Position numbers and translations under genes: made by a program. Of a stretch of 64,000 nucleotides of DNA, positions 9,132 through 16,944 are shown in pieces (the first letter of the stretch is position 1; every line of letters starts with the position of its first letter). Origin of the DNA: Nitrospira sp. (GTDB lineage Bacteria; Nitrospirota; Nitrospiria; Nitrospirales; UBA8639); NCBI GenBank assembly GCA_024760505.1, contig CP058931.1, positions 2,552,001 to 2,616,000 of the forward strand, given 5' to 3'. Under the pieces are notes generated by a model. That model had not been told where the DNA came from. It worked only from the letters and a program-made list of their open reading frames with translations, and made no database searches.

Positions 9132-9758
9132 TCACTTAATGTAAAATGCAAGGACCTGATCAGCAAATGCTGGGGGATCGGTGAAAGTCTCAGAGAGCGC
9201 CTGTATTTTCTTGAGAGAATCTTCTTCTTGTTCCGGAGAAATTTCCAAAAGTGCCACAAGTGAGCTGAGCTCCTCTCCCGATCCTTGCCTAATATCCTCA
9301 ATCAATCTTGTAAAATGGGTGAGAATAAAGATTTTGGCCTTTTCTCGTGAATCTTTTAGTGTTAAACCGTCTATATGCGTCGCTCCTTCGGGTTGCAGAG
9401 TGACAAAATATTGATTTGGGGAATATTTAACGATCGCACCCGACAAACCGTCGGTTGTTGACCCAAATAAACCACCAATCACGATATTTCCCCAAAACCA
9501 GGGCTCTACTGTTGTTTCCAACTGCATCGTTATAGGCTTAAACCCATCTTTTGAAAACACTACCGATTGCCCAGATTTTTTGTCGAGTTGTACTGTGGTG
9601 GGGGTTTTTCCAATCACCTTTCCATTTACCGTAACTAATACATCTTCTGGATTCGCTTGGAAGGTTATTTCTTGTGTGGTGCCGCTTACAATTGAAGCAC
9701 AACCTTGTAAGATCAATGGAAACAACATTACTAATAGCAGTGAATCCTTTTTCCACAT
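9132..9758 (-). CDS. PEGA-domain lipoprotein
   Basis: A 208-residue product with a type II signal peptide: basic start MWKKD, hydrophobic stretch, and lipobox LQGC with Cys20 as the lipidated residue. Residues ~30-80 fit a PEGA domain (ITFQANPEDVLVTVNGKVIG then TPTTVQLDKKSGQSVVFSKD), a small beta module of surface lipoproteins. A short hydrophobic glycine-rich loop (WGNIVIGGLFGSTTDGLSGA) follows, as in other bacterial lipoproteins of this size. The C-terminal ~80 residues are helical and acidic (EISPEQEEDSLKKIQALSE). The likely site is the outer membrane, periplasmic face. Function is unknown. The gene stands alone. Confidence 0.75.
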   Translation of the reverse strand: MWKKDSLLLVMLFPLILQGCASIVSGTTQEITFQANPEDVLVTVNGKVIGKTPTTVQLDKKSGQSVVFSKDGFKPITMQLETTVEPWFWGNIVIGGLFGSTTDGLSGAIVKYSPNQYFVTLQPEGATHIDGLTLKDSREKAKIFILTHFTRLIEDIRQGSGEELSSLVALLEISPEQEEDSLKKIQALSETFTDPPAFADQVLAFYIK

Positions 9759-10242
9759 ACTTGTCTCCCTGGTAGATTAGGAAGGGTTGAAATCTTTGCT
9801 CCCTGGACCTTCCAATTGTAAAAAGCCCCATTTTTTCTATAACTAAATCGGTAAATCAATTTGTGAAATAAAGCTAATTTCAAAAATAAGAGCCAAAAAT
9901 GATTTAGGTTTTGCTGTCATGTTTCATGTCTATACTTACTCCTTCCTTTTCGGTTAGACCTCTAGCTTCTTCATTTCCATTAAAAAGCTCAAAACAGATT
10001 CGTTAAACACTGTTCGAGATAAACCCTCTCCTACCCAATTACTTATGTAGTAAGTTCATCTCAAACTTTTTCATAGGGTTGGAGAGAACAGATTAGAGGA
10101 TGGACATACTCACCTAGGTAAAACCCCACCAGAAAAAATATGATAACTGAGGCGGTAAAAGGTGTAAGAGATTGGAACGGTCGTGTGGGTGTTGTAACCC
10201 TGGGAGGAGACACGAGTGACTGAGGTAATGGGAAAAGCGAGG
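9759..10242. other. Intergenic region left of the island, nothing supported
   Basis: About 480 AT-rich bases between the PEGA lipoprotein start and the left attachment repeat. It must contain the lipoprotein promoter on the minus strand. Short frames overlap the tRNA-derived repeat and are not credible. Confidence 0.4.
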
Positions 10243-10298
10243 ATGGTGCCGAAGGCGGGATTTGAACCCGCACACCCCGGAGGGCGCTAGACCCTGAA
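10243..10298 (-). repeat. attL: 3' fragment of tRNA-Leu
   Basis: This 56-bp copy of the 3' half of the tRNA, from the anticodon loop through the CCA end, is oriented as the intact tRNA at the other end. Sequence after 10298 (ggggcgagg...) no longer matches the tRNA, so it is a non-functional remnant marking the integration junction. Confidence 0.92.
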
Positions 10299-10437
10299 GG
10301 GGGCGAGGCGTGTTTGCCTCCCGTAGCTCCAAGTTGTTCAATGTTGCGTTTCAGCCTGTGTTCATGGGCACTTTCATATCCTACCTTGTTACGCTACGCT
10401 ACGGCAAGCAATGACAGAATATGGGAGGATGGTGAAA

Positions 10438-10459
10438 GTCACATGACAAAAACATGACA
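10438..10459 (+). repeat. Left copy of 22-bp repeat, candidate integrase/Xis arm site
   Basis: GTCACATGACAAAAACATG and three more bases recur identically at 18700-18721. It contains two CATGACA units separated by four A. It lies 139 bases inside the left junction, in a gene-free stretch. Confidence 0.6.
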
Positions 10460-10731
10460 TTTTTTTAATGCCGATGATTCTTAACTCTTAACCGATGGCA
10501 CTGTAACCGGACCGGCGGCGGTGTAGGATGTTCCCAAAAAACGAACAAGATGCCACATCCTCGGGCGATCACCTTTTCGGGCGAATATCGGCTTGGAGGT
10601 TTTCTGAAAATCGCTAGATTGGAATCCTAGACAACTTAACGGGGGCAACGATTGGAAGTCATGAGCCAATCGGCGGTGGTCCTGGCCATCGTGCCCCTTC
10701 CTCTCTTCCAGGACCCTTGCAGGGAGGGAAT

Positions 10732-11532
10732 ATGGCCAGACCTAAAAAACGCGAACAATTAACCCCGGATGTGGGAAGTAAGTTCACATCTTATTACCGG
10801 GCGCATAAAAAAGAAGGATTATTTCCTGACGATAAGACACTCTTGCACGACATTATCAAAGCCCTGTTAAAGCGGTTGAGTCGTCTGGATGCCAAGGCGA
10901 AGGTGTCCCGCAAGTCCCGCAAGGTGTCCCTGTCCCGCCTGATTTATCATAACATTCAAATGTTGATGGTAGCGGAGGAATCCTGGGAAGGTCGGCCGAC
11001 TATCCTGCAGGCGCTCTCCCCAGAAATGGGCGACTTCGAACGGGGCGCTTATTTTGGGGAGCTGCTTTGTGAAATTGCCGATATAGAGCCACCTAAGGAA
11101 GAGCATTGGAAACCGGCATTCCACAGACAACGGGAAATTTTGGAAGTATATCTTCGCAGGGAAGGGTTTCCTGAAAGGGATGCTCTTGCCCTGCGGGTGA
11201 GTTGGCTTACACAGCACGGACCGGTATTGGACACTCGTTTGAAAAGTATTCCTTGTTACTGTGGCTATGACGCGGCTTTTTCGTTAGCTCACTTTTCCGA
11301 GAAGGATCTAAAGCGATCAGAATATATAGGAGGTTTTGTTAGTAGGGTTCTCGCGAAATTACACGGCACCAAAAAAAAATCCGCCATCGAATTTTCTAAG
11401 AACGACGAACCAGACCGTATCCAACAATGGCATCCCGGCTCTTTGTCCAGCCTTCCTCTGCTTGAAATTGAGTCACGAATAAACCCTCCCTTCCCGCCTT
11501 TTGAATCTCCACAACAAAAGCCCAATTTCTAG
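10732..11532 (+). CDS. Island protein, unknown function
   Basis: A 266-residue product. The ATG at 10732 is chosen over an upstream TTG because GGAGGG lies four bases before it. The N-terminus is basic (MARPKKREQL), followed by helical, Lys/Arg-rich stretches (ALLKRLSRLDAKAKVSRKSR) and an acidic middle (EIADIEPPKEEHWKP). The C-terminal tail is proline-rich (PPFPPFESPQQKP). There are no membrane segments or recognisable catalytic motifs. As the first gene of the island on the plus strand, it could be a regulator or replication accessory, but no family was recognised. Confidence 0.6.
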   Translation: MARPKKREQLTPDVGSKFTSYYRAHKKEGLFPDDKTLLHDIIKALLKRLSRLDAKAKVSRKSRKVSLSRLIYHNIQMLMVAEESWEGRPTILQALSPEMGDFERGAYFGELLCEIADIEPPKEEHWKPAFHRQREILEVYLRREGFPERDALALRVSWLTQHGPVLDTRLKSIPCYCGYDAAFSLAHFSEKDLKRSEYIGGFVSRVLAKLHGTKKKSAIEFSKNDEPDRIQQWHPGSLSSLPLLEIESRINPPFPPFESPQQKPNF

Positions 11533-11781
11533 AAAACAGATCTCCCCTCCTTCGGGTAATTTTCCCATTGGCACGCGAAGACAGCTAGTGGCGCAAAAAA
11601 ATAACGGAAACGTTCATTAGCTCAATGATCCACCAATCATAGAAAAGTCAGGTAAATACAGGGGTTTTTCTCACGCAACATCTTGTTGACACTGTTGACA
11701 CGGTGCTGGACAGGTTTCGGCTTCGCAGGTAGCTTCAGGCATCATCAGCTAGCCACACAAACAACCAGGAATGGGGGGAAT

Positions 11782-11979
11782 ATGTCGGACACTAAAGTAG
11801 AGTTGGCGGCACGCGAGCTAGGGCTTTCCAAATTCACAATTTACCGACTACCGCGGGCGACGCCAGGTATCTATCGGTATGGCAAAGCTTTACGGGTGAA
11901 TGTCGAGGAGTTGCGGCAGTGGGCGAGGGAGCAGGCCCAAAAGGAGTCTTCGACCGAAGTGGCAGATGATTCTAAGTAG
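11782..11979 (+). CDS. AlpA/excisionase-like helix-turn-helix protein
   Basis: A 65-residue protein whose residues ~6-50 fit the HTH_17/AlpA fold of excisionases and prophage regulators: AARELGLSKFTIYRLPRATP (helix-turn-helix), then YRYGKALRVNVEELRQWARE, the usual wing and VxxELxxW helix. The start ATG follows GGGGGGA; upstream in-frame starts lack a site. In this family the protein bends DNA at att sites to drive excision, or activates the integrase gene. It lies 2 bases upstream of the DUF1376-like gene, suggesting co-transcription. Excisionase function is an inference from fold and context. Confidence 0.7.
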   Translation: MSDTKVELAARELGLSKFTIYRLPRATPGIYRYGKALRVNVEELRQWAREQAQKESSTEVADDSK

Positions 11980-11981
11980 AT

Positions 11982-12683
11982 ATGAGTGAGTGGCCACACA
12001 TGCCTCTTTACGTCGCTGATTGGGCTATTGATACGGCCGGGATGAGCCGGGCGGCTAAAGGCGCGATTATTGACGCAAGGTGTGCAATGCATCGAAACGG
12101 GGGCCCAATTTCCGAGAAACGTTTTCAAAAACTTGTCAAAGGATTGCGCAAGAATGACTTGCAAGACGTGCGTGGCTATTTCCAAACAGATGGTGAATTT
12201 ATCTGGTCTGAGCCGCAAGAACTTGAACGCCGGAAGATGGAGCAACACCGAGAAACTAAACGGAAAAACGCCAACGCCCGTTGGGATAAACGAGGGAAGA
12301 CAGGCGATGCGACCGCAATGCGACCGCATAGCGACCGCAATGCGAAACGGATGCCTTCATCTTCATCTTCATCTTCTAGAAGAGAAGATGAAGATGAAGA
12401 AGGGAACAAAGACGGCAATCACGATAAAAAAAAGGATGCGGAAAAAATGCAAATTAAAGAATTTACAAAGAGGAATCCAGAAGCAACGCACACCGACCAT
12501 TTGGGCAGCGACATCGGACAGCAAACCAATGGAGACAGTCCTCCGGACAAGCCGGAAATCAATGTCTCCATGGACGACCGACCTGAGGGGGTTCGGAAAT
12601 TTCTTGAAAATATCAAAGCACCGAAACGAGCGGCCCCCATCATTGGTACGTGGGGGGAGCACGATCCTCACCCAACTATTTGA
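11982..12683 (+). CDS. DUF1376-like phage/island replication protein
   Basis: A 233-residue product. Residues ~1-100 match the pattern of DUF1376/YdaU-type proteins found in phage replication modules: MPLYVADWAIDTAGMSRAA near the start, a repeated helical segment (EKRFQKLVKGLRKND), and the RRKMEQHRETKRKNANARW signature that closes the domain. The rest is low complexity: eight serines encoded by a TTCATC run, then an acidic patch (REDEDEEG) and a charged tail. Such proteins often sit with helicase loaders in replication modules; none is recognised here. It is probably translated together with the AlpA-like gene 2 bases upstream. Confidence 0.65.
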   Translation: MSEWPHMPLYVADWAIDTAGMSRAAKGAIIDARCAMHRNGGPISEKRFQKLVKGLRKNDLQDVRGYFQTDGEFIWSEPQELERRKMEQHRETKRKNANARWDKRGKTGDATAMRPHSDRNAKRMPSSSSSSSRREDEDEEGNKDGNHDKKKDAEKMQIKEFTKRNPEATHTDHLGSDIGQQTNGDSPPDKPEINVSMDDRPEGVRKFLENIKAPKRAAPIIGTWGEHDPHPTI

Positions 12684-12751
12684 GCAGGATGAGGCAAGGT
12701 GGGAAAGTTTGTAATCACGGGCGAATCACAATCAACGAAAGGAGAATTTTC

Positions 12752-13312
12752 ATGGAAAGTTTGACGTTGCAGAAATCTTCTGTTTTTGAGGAATGCCGGG
12801 AGCAGGCTCGGGCCGCACAAGCTACCCGAGACAATCTCATAAAACAGGTTGAGACCCGGACCTTCCAGAAAGCTGAAGCCGAGCGACTAGTCAATGGTCT
12901 AGAAGCTTCACGAGCGGAAGTGATTGCCAATATCGGAAAGGGAACCGCGAGTGATTCCGATTTGGCAAAAGTGAAACGAGATCTAGGGAAGGCTAGGGAT
13001 GGCTTGCGGGATTCGACTGAAATTCTCACGTCCACGGAAGCGTCGCTAAAGGAGGCTGAGTTGCACCTTGCGGGGGCCGTCAAATCCCTGAAGACAGAAG
13101 AAACCAGGGCTTGGCTACAGGCTTCGGCTTCACTCATTGAAAAACATCGAGCACAAATCCAAGCGGCCTACGATGAAATTTTTGTAGCCATTAATTCGGC
13201 CCAGCCCATGACCCTGTATTTTTCCGTACTAAATGCGCTTGGACTCAAGGCTCCCAAAGAGGCAGAGTACATGCGTATCCGGGGCAGGTTGGCGCAAGAG
13301 TTTGACCTTTAA
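12752..13312 (+). CDS. Coiled-coil island protein, unknown function
   Basis: A 186-residue product, almost entirely alpha-helical. Residues ~10-135 form a long coiled coil rich in Ala, Glu, Lys and Arg (ARAAQATRDNLIKQVETRT; KVKRDLGKARDGLRDSTEIL). The last ~50 residues may form a small globular end (AQPMTLYFSVLNALGL). The start at 12752 follows AAAGGAG with good spacing; the longer open frame upstream has no site. It has no signal peptide or motif. It resembles scaffold-like or accessory proteins of phages in general shape only, and no family is assigned. Confidence 0.6.
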   Translation: MESLTLQKSSVFEECREQARAAQATRDNLIKQVETRTFQKAEAERLVNGLEASRAEVIANIGKGTASDSDLAKVKRDLGKARDGLRDSTEILTSTEASLKEAELHLAGAVKSLKTEETRAWLQASASLIEKHRAQIQAAYDEIFVAINSAQPMTLYFSVLNALGLKAPKEAEYMRIRGRLAQEFDL

Positions 13313-13363
13313 TAAAGGCTTTCACGCGGGCGAATATTCACAATTTTTCAAATGGAGTGAAAC

Positions 13364-13612
13364 ATGATCACATCGAACGCAAACAGTGAACCCAGCAGAG
13401 TTTCTGACGCGGAGATGCTAAAGCTTGGGGATGACCCTGAAGCATTGCGGCGAGCCTATGAACGAACGCCCGCACTGCAAGAGGAATTTCTCGATTTTGG
13501 ATGTTTTCATGCCTACCTAACCGGGTTGAAAAATGGACGGTCGAGCGTATGTGATGGGCGCGGTGTTGTTCGGTCGAACGTAACTGAGCTGCAAAACTTT
13601 CTGAAGAACTGA
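13364..13612 (+). CDS. Small acidic island protein, unknown function
   Basis: An 82-residue product starting at an ATG with TGGAGTGA upstream. It is acidic in the first half (DAEMLKLGDDPEALRRAYE) with a short hydrophobic centre (LDFGCFHAYLTGLKNG). No domain is recognised. It follows the coiled-coil gene by 51 bases in the same direction and probably shares its transcript, which would end at the hairpin at 13720-13760. Confidence 0.55.
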   Translation: MITSNANSEPSRVSDAEMLKLGDDPEALRRAYERTPALQEEFLDFGCFHAYLTGLKNGRSSVCDGRGVVRSNVTELQNFLKN

Positions 13613-13719
13613 GGCGCAGTAGCTAGCGCAGGGCCGGGAGCGTGTGCTTGTGTCCGATGCCCGGCAAGGGAGTGGTTGAGCTCTCGGTGACCCATCGGAT
13701 TATCGATCCAGAAGCGGAA

Positions 13720-13760
13720 AGCCCGGCGGTAATTCTGCCGCCGGGTTGGCCGTTTTCTTG
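13720..13760 (+). terminator. Rho-independent terminator candidate
   Basis: CCCGGCGG (13722-13729) pairs perfectly with CCGCCGGG (13738-13745) across an 8-base loop, followed by TTGGCCGTTTTCTT. It lies between the small acidic gene and the HTH gene at 13774, so it would end the first island transcript. Confidence 0.6.
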
Positions 13761-13773
13761 ATGGGAACGTCGA

Positions 13774-14247
13774 ATGAATAGGCAGATCGAGCGGGATAGG
13801 CTGGATGGTTTCATGCGGGAACTGAATGATTCGGGGTTTTCGAATCCTGAAATTGCCCGGCAGGTGGGCCGTTCGTTGTCCTTCGTTGAGAAAGCCCTGA
13901 ACGGGAAGAAGCAGTTTGTCTGGAAACTCCCATCGTCTCCACCCTTGACGAAGTGCTGGAAGGGTGGAAGTGAGGGGGCATCGATGCAGTTTAAGCGGAT
14001 GAAACAGGCAATCGGAGCAAACCTATGGTGGTTGTGGAACGTGAAGACCGCACCAGCAATCAGGCGAGGACCAGGACGACCGGCGGCAATTCGACCACAT
14101 CGGGATCTTGTGGAGCAGGCCGTTAATACTCTTGCCCTGGTGTGCGGTGTTCGACCGGCAGAGGTATGGCGCTGGATCTATCCTGGCCGGGAGCGGCACA
14201 TCTACCGGCACGTTGACCACCATCATGGTGGACGCACTTCGGGATGA
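13774..14247 (+). CDS. Island protein with helix-turn-helix near N-terminus
   Basis: A 157-residue product. Residues ~18-45 read as a helix-turn-helix (GFSNPEIARQVGRSLSFVEK), followed by a linker and a basic region (KTAPAIRRGPGRPAAIRPHR) with an AT-hook-like RGPGRP motif. A His-rich tail (HIYRHVDHHHGGR) ends the protein. A DNA-binding role is likely, possibly as an element regulator. The C-terminal half matches nothing I know. Ribosome-site support is weak, and the terminator hairpin lies just upstream, so it should have its own promoter. Confidence 0.5.
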   Translation: MNRQIERDRLDGFMRELNDSGFSNPEIARQVGRSLSFVEKALNGKKQFVWKLPSSPPLTKCWKGGSEGASMQFKRMKQAIGANLWWLWNVKTAPAIRRGPGRPAAIRPHRDLVEQAVNTLALVCGVRPAEVWRWIYPGRERHIYRHVDHHHGGRTSG

Positions 14248-14325
14248 GCGGGTCCTTTCTGGTAACCCATTACTGCGGAGCTCGAGCGGCGCAGTATTTT
14301 GCTAGTTTCTGGTTTTTTTATTTGG

Positions 14326-14354
14326 TTGACATGCAACATTAGTTGACATATTTA
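14326..14354 (+). promoter_or_regulatory. Candidate sigma-70 promoter upstream of the tail-like gene
   Basis: TTGACA at 14326, a 17-base spacer, then TATTTA at 14349. A second TTGACA at 14343 overlaps, with TTTAAA 17 bases on. This is the only AT-rich stretch in the 320-base gap 14248-14567; the rest of that gap holds no gene. Confidence 0.4.
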
Positions 14355-14567
14355 TCATTAACATATTTAAAATACTCGTGTTTTATGTAAATAAAAGCCA
14401 TGATAATGCAACATATAACTGTAAACCTTGTTGTCAGTCGCAACACAGAAAGGCCGGGACAGGAAAGGCCGTGGGGTGCCCGGTTTTAGGAAATTTTGTG
14501 GGAAAAATTTCCGGTTTGGTCAACAGGCAATATCTTCTACTATTCGACAAAGAAAGGGGTGAGCGCC

Positions 14568-15059
14568 ATGGCCTTCAATGATTCCATTACGTTCGAGATT
14601 ACGAATATCAAGGGCTTAGAAGAGGCCAGTAAGCTGGCTCCCAAACGCATTCTCTCCACTCTGAAACGGGAATATGCGCGGGAGGGAGCGAAGTTCAAAA
14701 CGGAATTTCGCAAGAATAACCTGTTTGGGCCTCCTGGGATCAATCTGCCAAGGCGAGCCGTGGGGTTCACGCTCAAGTCCAAGAAAAAGACCTTCACGAA
14801 AATTAAAGACAAAGAGGGCAGGGGGGCGCAACTGTCCCATGTCCTGACCAAGGTGGTGGTGGGCAAAAATGGGATTGTGTTGGTTGGCTATCTGAGCCGG
14901 TTCCTTGGGTTTCATGCGGCCAAGCTGGAACAGCCATTTAAAGACACCTTCCGGAAGATTGAGCCACGCCTGGGAGCCAGGATCGGCAAAGAAGCCGCAC
15001 GGATTACCCAACAAGTGCTCGATAAGGGGTTGCGTGATTTTCAGAGGGGAAAGCGATGA
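14568..15059 (+). CDS. Possible phage tail-completion (HK97 gp10-like) protein
   Basis: A 163-residue basic protein. The ATG at 14568 has AAAGGGGTGA upstream and is preferred to the longer frame. The layout resembles head-tail joining or minor tail proteins of the HK97 gp10/gpZ type: an N-terminal ITNIKGLEEASKLAPKRILS strand-helix, a long amphipathic helix of Ala, Lys and Arg, a central loop with Pro/Gly (NNLFGPPGINLPRRA), strands, and a C-terminal helical segment (GARIGKEAARITQQVLDKG). This is a shape-based guess. No capsid or terminase gene is nearby, so if correct it is an orphan. Confidence 0.4.
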   Translation: MAFNDSITFEITNIKGLEEASKLAPKRILSTLKREYAREGAKFKTEFRKNNLFGPPGINLPRRAVGFTLKSKKKTFTKIKDKEGRGAQLSHVLTKVVVGKNGIVLVGYLSRFLGFHAAKLEQPFKDTFRKIEPRLGARIGKEAARITQQVLDKGLRDFQRGKR

Positions 15060-15085
15060 AGGATCTAATCCTTCGGGGCATTACT

Positions 15086-15160
15086 GGGCAATGGCCATCA
15101 TGGTGGTGCTGATGCTCATCCGGGCATCTAGGGCAATGGCCATCATGGTGGTGCCGATGC
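15086..15160. repeat. Pair of 30-bp direct repeats
   Basis: GGGCAATGGCCATCATGGTG followed by GTGCTGATGC occurs at 15086-15115 and, with one change, at 15131-15160, a 45-base offset. Each unit contains the short palindrome ATGGCCAT. The repeats lie just after the tail-like gene and before the convergent 15205 gene. Confidence 0.6.
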
Positions 15161-15204
15161 CCGGCAGCTTCACTCAAAGAGGGAACCTGTGAATGATAAG
15201 GGGC

Positions 15205-15645
15205 CTAGTGCGAAGTCTGCCTTAACTTCACTGCTTGGGTGAATAGATTTAGGAGGGCCTGCCAACGCTTAATTTCTGCCCCATAGACCTCGGAAACGGT
15301 GTCAAAGTCTTCACCGGAAAGACGAGCTACTTCCGCAGTGTGGTCTCTGATAAGAGCCACGTCTTTATGATCGGGGTCTTGAAGGTCTATGTCTAATTGT
15401 CGAAGTTCAGCATAGGCATTTAATGCTGTTTCAGGTGCTACCCCTTCTATTGTTGTGGCTCCTTCGTGAATGGCTCGCAAGCAGTCCAATTCCGGAAAAT
15501 TTCCAAAGGGCCACGGTTTTCCATATTCATAAATTCTGGCAAGGCGATCATGGGGCAAAAAGGTGCGTTGTTCAATAAATGCAAGGATTCCCTCAGGCGT
15601 GTTCAGGGTCTCAAGTTCTTCCATAATGTCTTGAATGGTCCTCAT
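15205..15645 (-). CDS. Unknown partner of a ribbon-helix-helix protein
   Basis: A 146-residue acidic helical protein. Its ATG overlaps the stop of the ribbon-helix-helix gene by four bases (ATGA), so the two are translated together. The N-terminus (TIQDIMEELETLNTPEGILA) is amphipathic, and the middle has a Pro/Trp/Phe patch (GKPWPFGNFPELD). No signal peptide or catalytic motif is visible. The arrangement, a small DNA-binding protein followed by an overlapping gene, is that of type II toxin-antitoxin operons, but the second protein resembles no toxin family I know. It is the only leftward operon in the island. Confidence 0.6.
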   Translation of the reverse strand: MRTIQDIMEELETLNTPEGILAFIEQRTFLPHDRLARIYEYGKPWPFGNFPELDCLRAIHEGATTIEGVAPETALNAYAELRQLDIDLQDPDHKDVALIRDHTAEVARLSGEDFDTVSEVYGAEIKRWQALLNLFTQAVKLRQTSH

Positions 15646-15815
15646 CGCCCGGCCCCCTTCTTTTTATATTTTTGGAGCAAGAGGCGCATTCCCTCTTCCA
15701 GCATCTCGTTGACGTTTCGATCTTCATCAACAGCTAAATGCTTGACCTCTTTCATGAGGTCTGGATCTAAGCTCAACCCGTACGTTTTGCGTTTATTAGA
15801 CTCTTTCTCGGCCAT
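15642..15815 (-). CDS. Ribbon-helix-helix protein (antitoxin-like)
   Basis: A 57-residue protein with the RHH pattern: strand KRKTYGLSLDPDLM, helix MKEVKHLAVDEDRNVNEML, and a second helix EEGMRLLLQKYKKK. The KTYGLSLDPDLMKEVKHLA stretch is typical of plasmid and island RHH repressors. It is the first gene of a two-gene minus-strand operon overlapping the 15205-15645 gene by ATGA. It starts about 35 bases from an AT-rich region with an inverted repeat that could be its operator. It probably autoregulates its operon. Confidence 0.75.
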   Translation of the reverse strand: MAEKESNKRKTYGLSLDPDLMKEVKHLAVDEDRNVNEMLEEGMRLLLQKYKKKGAGR

Positions 15816-15848
15816 GGCGGCGGTAGCCTAGCCGAGGGTTTCAATATA

Positions 15849-15890
15849 GTCAAATATATATTGACTTTATGAAATATATATATCTATATT
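15849..15890 (+). promoter_or_regulatory. Divergent promoter with candidate RHH operator
   Basis: GTCAA and TTGAC (15849-15865) form an inverted repeat around ATATATA. TTGACT at 15861 with TATATT at 15885 (18-base spacer) makes a plausible plus-strand promoter overlapping this repeat. The region separates two divergent ribbon-helix-helix genes, so one or both probably bind here. Confidence 0.55.
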
Positions 15891-15921
15891 TATATAAAAT
15901 TGTACGAAAGGAGGTGAGGAT

Positions 15922-16074
15922 ATGTCAACAATGACGAAGGTGTTGATCCAACTGCCGGTATCCATGAAGCGCAAGTTAGACAGGCTGAAAGCCAAGGGCT
16001 ACACGGCTTCGGGGTTTATCCGGGCTTTGTTGGAACGTGAATTTCAAACCAAACCACAAAAGAAGGGAGCGTGA
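15922..16074 (+). CDS. Small ribbon-helix-helix protein
   Basis: A 50-residue protein with the RHH fold: strand TKVLIQLPVSMKRKLDRLKA, then a turn and helix YTASGFIRALLEREF. The LIQLPVSMKRKLDRLK segment is typical of CopG/Arc-type transcription repressors. An excellent ribosome site (AAAGGAGGTGA) lies six bases before the ATG. It is divergent from the other RHH gene across an AT-rich promoter. The stop codon is immediately followed by the GTG of the next gene, so it leads the plus-strand set running toward the integrase. Confidence 0.75.
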   Translation: MSTMTKVLIQLPVSMKRKLDRLKAKGYTASGFIRALLEREFQTKPQKKGA

Positions 16075-16347
16075 GTGAACCCCATGGGCAAACCTGCACA
16101 GGCCAAGACCACAATCACGGAAGCAGTCTTTGTGTACGAGATTGAAACGGACAAGTATGGATCGGCCCGGTTTACCAGCACGGACACGCGAGGCGGCAAG
16201 GATTACGAGCGGGAATTGACGAACACGCTCAACCGTCTGACCGGGTGCCATGGCCACCTGTGGGGGCACTATGGGACGCCCAACGACCACGGCGGCTTGA
16301 ATGTCCATGGTCAGTTTTCCGTCAAGGAAATCCGTGACGGTCAGTAA
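16075..16347 (+). CDS. Small island protein, unknown function
   Basis: A 90-residue product starting at GTG directly after the RHH stop, with AAGGGAG upstream (internal ATG at 16084 possible). A mixed strand-rich first half (EAVFVYEIETDKYGSARFTS) is followed by a His/Gly-rich section (GCHGHLWGHYGTPNDHGGLN) that might bind metal, though no standard metal motif is seen. No family is recognised. It is probably co-transcribed with its neighbours. Confidence 0.6.
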   Translation: MNPMGKPAQAKTTITEAVFVYEIETDKYGSARFTSTDTRGGKDYERELTNTLNRLTGCHGHLWGHYGTPNDHGGLNVHGQFSVKEIRDGQ

Positions 16348-16371
16348 CCCAAAAAGAAAGGAACCTGAGTC

Positions 16372-16581
16372 ATGAAGATTCCCGAGAAGGGTATATTTTA
16401 TTCCGCATGTCACCCATTTGGACCAAATGGTGAACCGTTTTCAATTGAGGGAACGCAATGTCGAACCTACCGAGACGCTGAAAAAGAGGCCAAGCAGCTT
16501 CAGCGCCATTACACCAGTGAAGTCTTTGTCGCAGAAGTCACCGTTAAACGGGCGAAGGGCGCGACCGCGAAACGATTATGA
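16372..16581 (+). CDS. Small basic island protein, unknown function
   Basis: A 69-residue product with AAAGAAAGGAA before the ATG. It starts with a compact Pro/Gly/Cys section (GIFYSACHPFGPNGEPFSIE) and continues with a charged helix (TYRDAEKEAKQLQRHY), then a strand and basic end. Its stop overlaps the start of the next gene by ATGA, which supports both. No family is recognised. Confidence 0.55.
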   Translation: MKIPEKGIFYSACHPFGPNGEPFSIEGTQCRTYRDAEKEAKQLQRHYTSEVFVAEVTVKRAKGATAKRL

Positions 16582-16922
16582 AACAACCTATTGCCTTTGG
16601 CCGGTTTGGGGCGCTGTGTCCGGTGGCCGAGTTTTTGGGACTGCCAGTCAAGAAGGTCCGACGCTTGCGTGATATGGGCTTGATCCGGCTGCCGGGCGGC
16701 CTCACGCGTCCCGAGGACATGACGGAAGATTGGATGAACCACGCTCACCGGCTAATCGATGAACACCCGGCGACATCCCCGGCCTGGCGGCCGCGCAGGG
16801 ATGGGGCAGGCATCCGGAGACCGCCCGTCCGTGCGGTGGCGCCCCTTGTTGGCGATTACGACACCTGGCTCGCCGCGCAAGGGGGAAGGGCGCGGGAGAT
16901 CACCAAAGCCGTTGACTCATGA
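16578..16922 (+). CDS. Putative MerR/HTH-type island protein
   Basis: A 114-residue product overlapping the previous stop by four bases. Residues ~10-45 (CPVAEFLGLPVKKVRRLRDM then GLIRLPGG) look like the winged helix-turn-helix start of MerR-like or excisionase-like proteins. The centre is Arg/Pro-rich (PAWRPRRDGAGIRRPPVRA), and the end is a short helix (YDTWLAAQGGRAREITKAVD). DNA binding is likely; the target is unknown. Confidence 0.5.
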   Translation: MKQPIAFGRFGALCPVAEFLGLPVKKVRRLRDMGLIRLPGGLTRPEDMTEDWMNHAHRLIDEHPATSPAWRPRRDGAGIRRPPVRAVAPLVGDYDTWLAAQGGRAREITKAVDS

Positions 16923-16944
16923 ACATGAGAGAAGGAGGTGTGCC

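Noticed and set aside
8753..9301. Two minus-strand frames of 73 and 88 residues
   Set aside because: AT-rich, no ribosome sites, and the second overlaps the end of the PEGA lipoprotein gene in another frame.
10243..10341. A second tRNA-Leu gene at the left island end
   Set aside because: Only the 3' half from the anticodon loop is present; the 5' half is replaced by unrelated sequence, so it is an attachment-site remnant.
12352..12403. Structured element made of TTCATC/GATGAA runs
   Set aside because: The palindromic look comes from a serine run followed by an Asp/Glu run in the DUF1376-like protein's linker. It is a low-complexity coding stretch.
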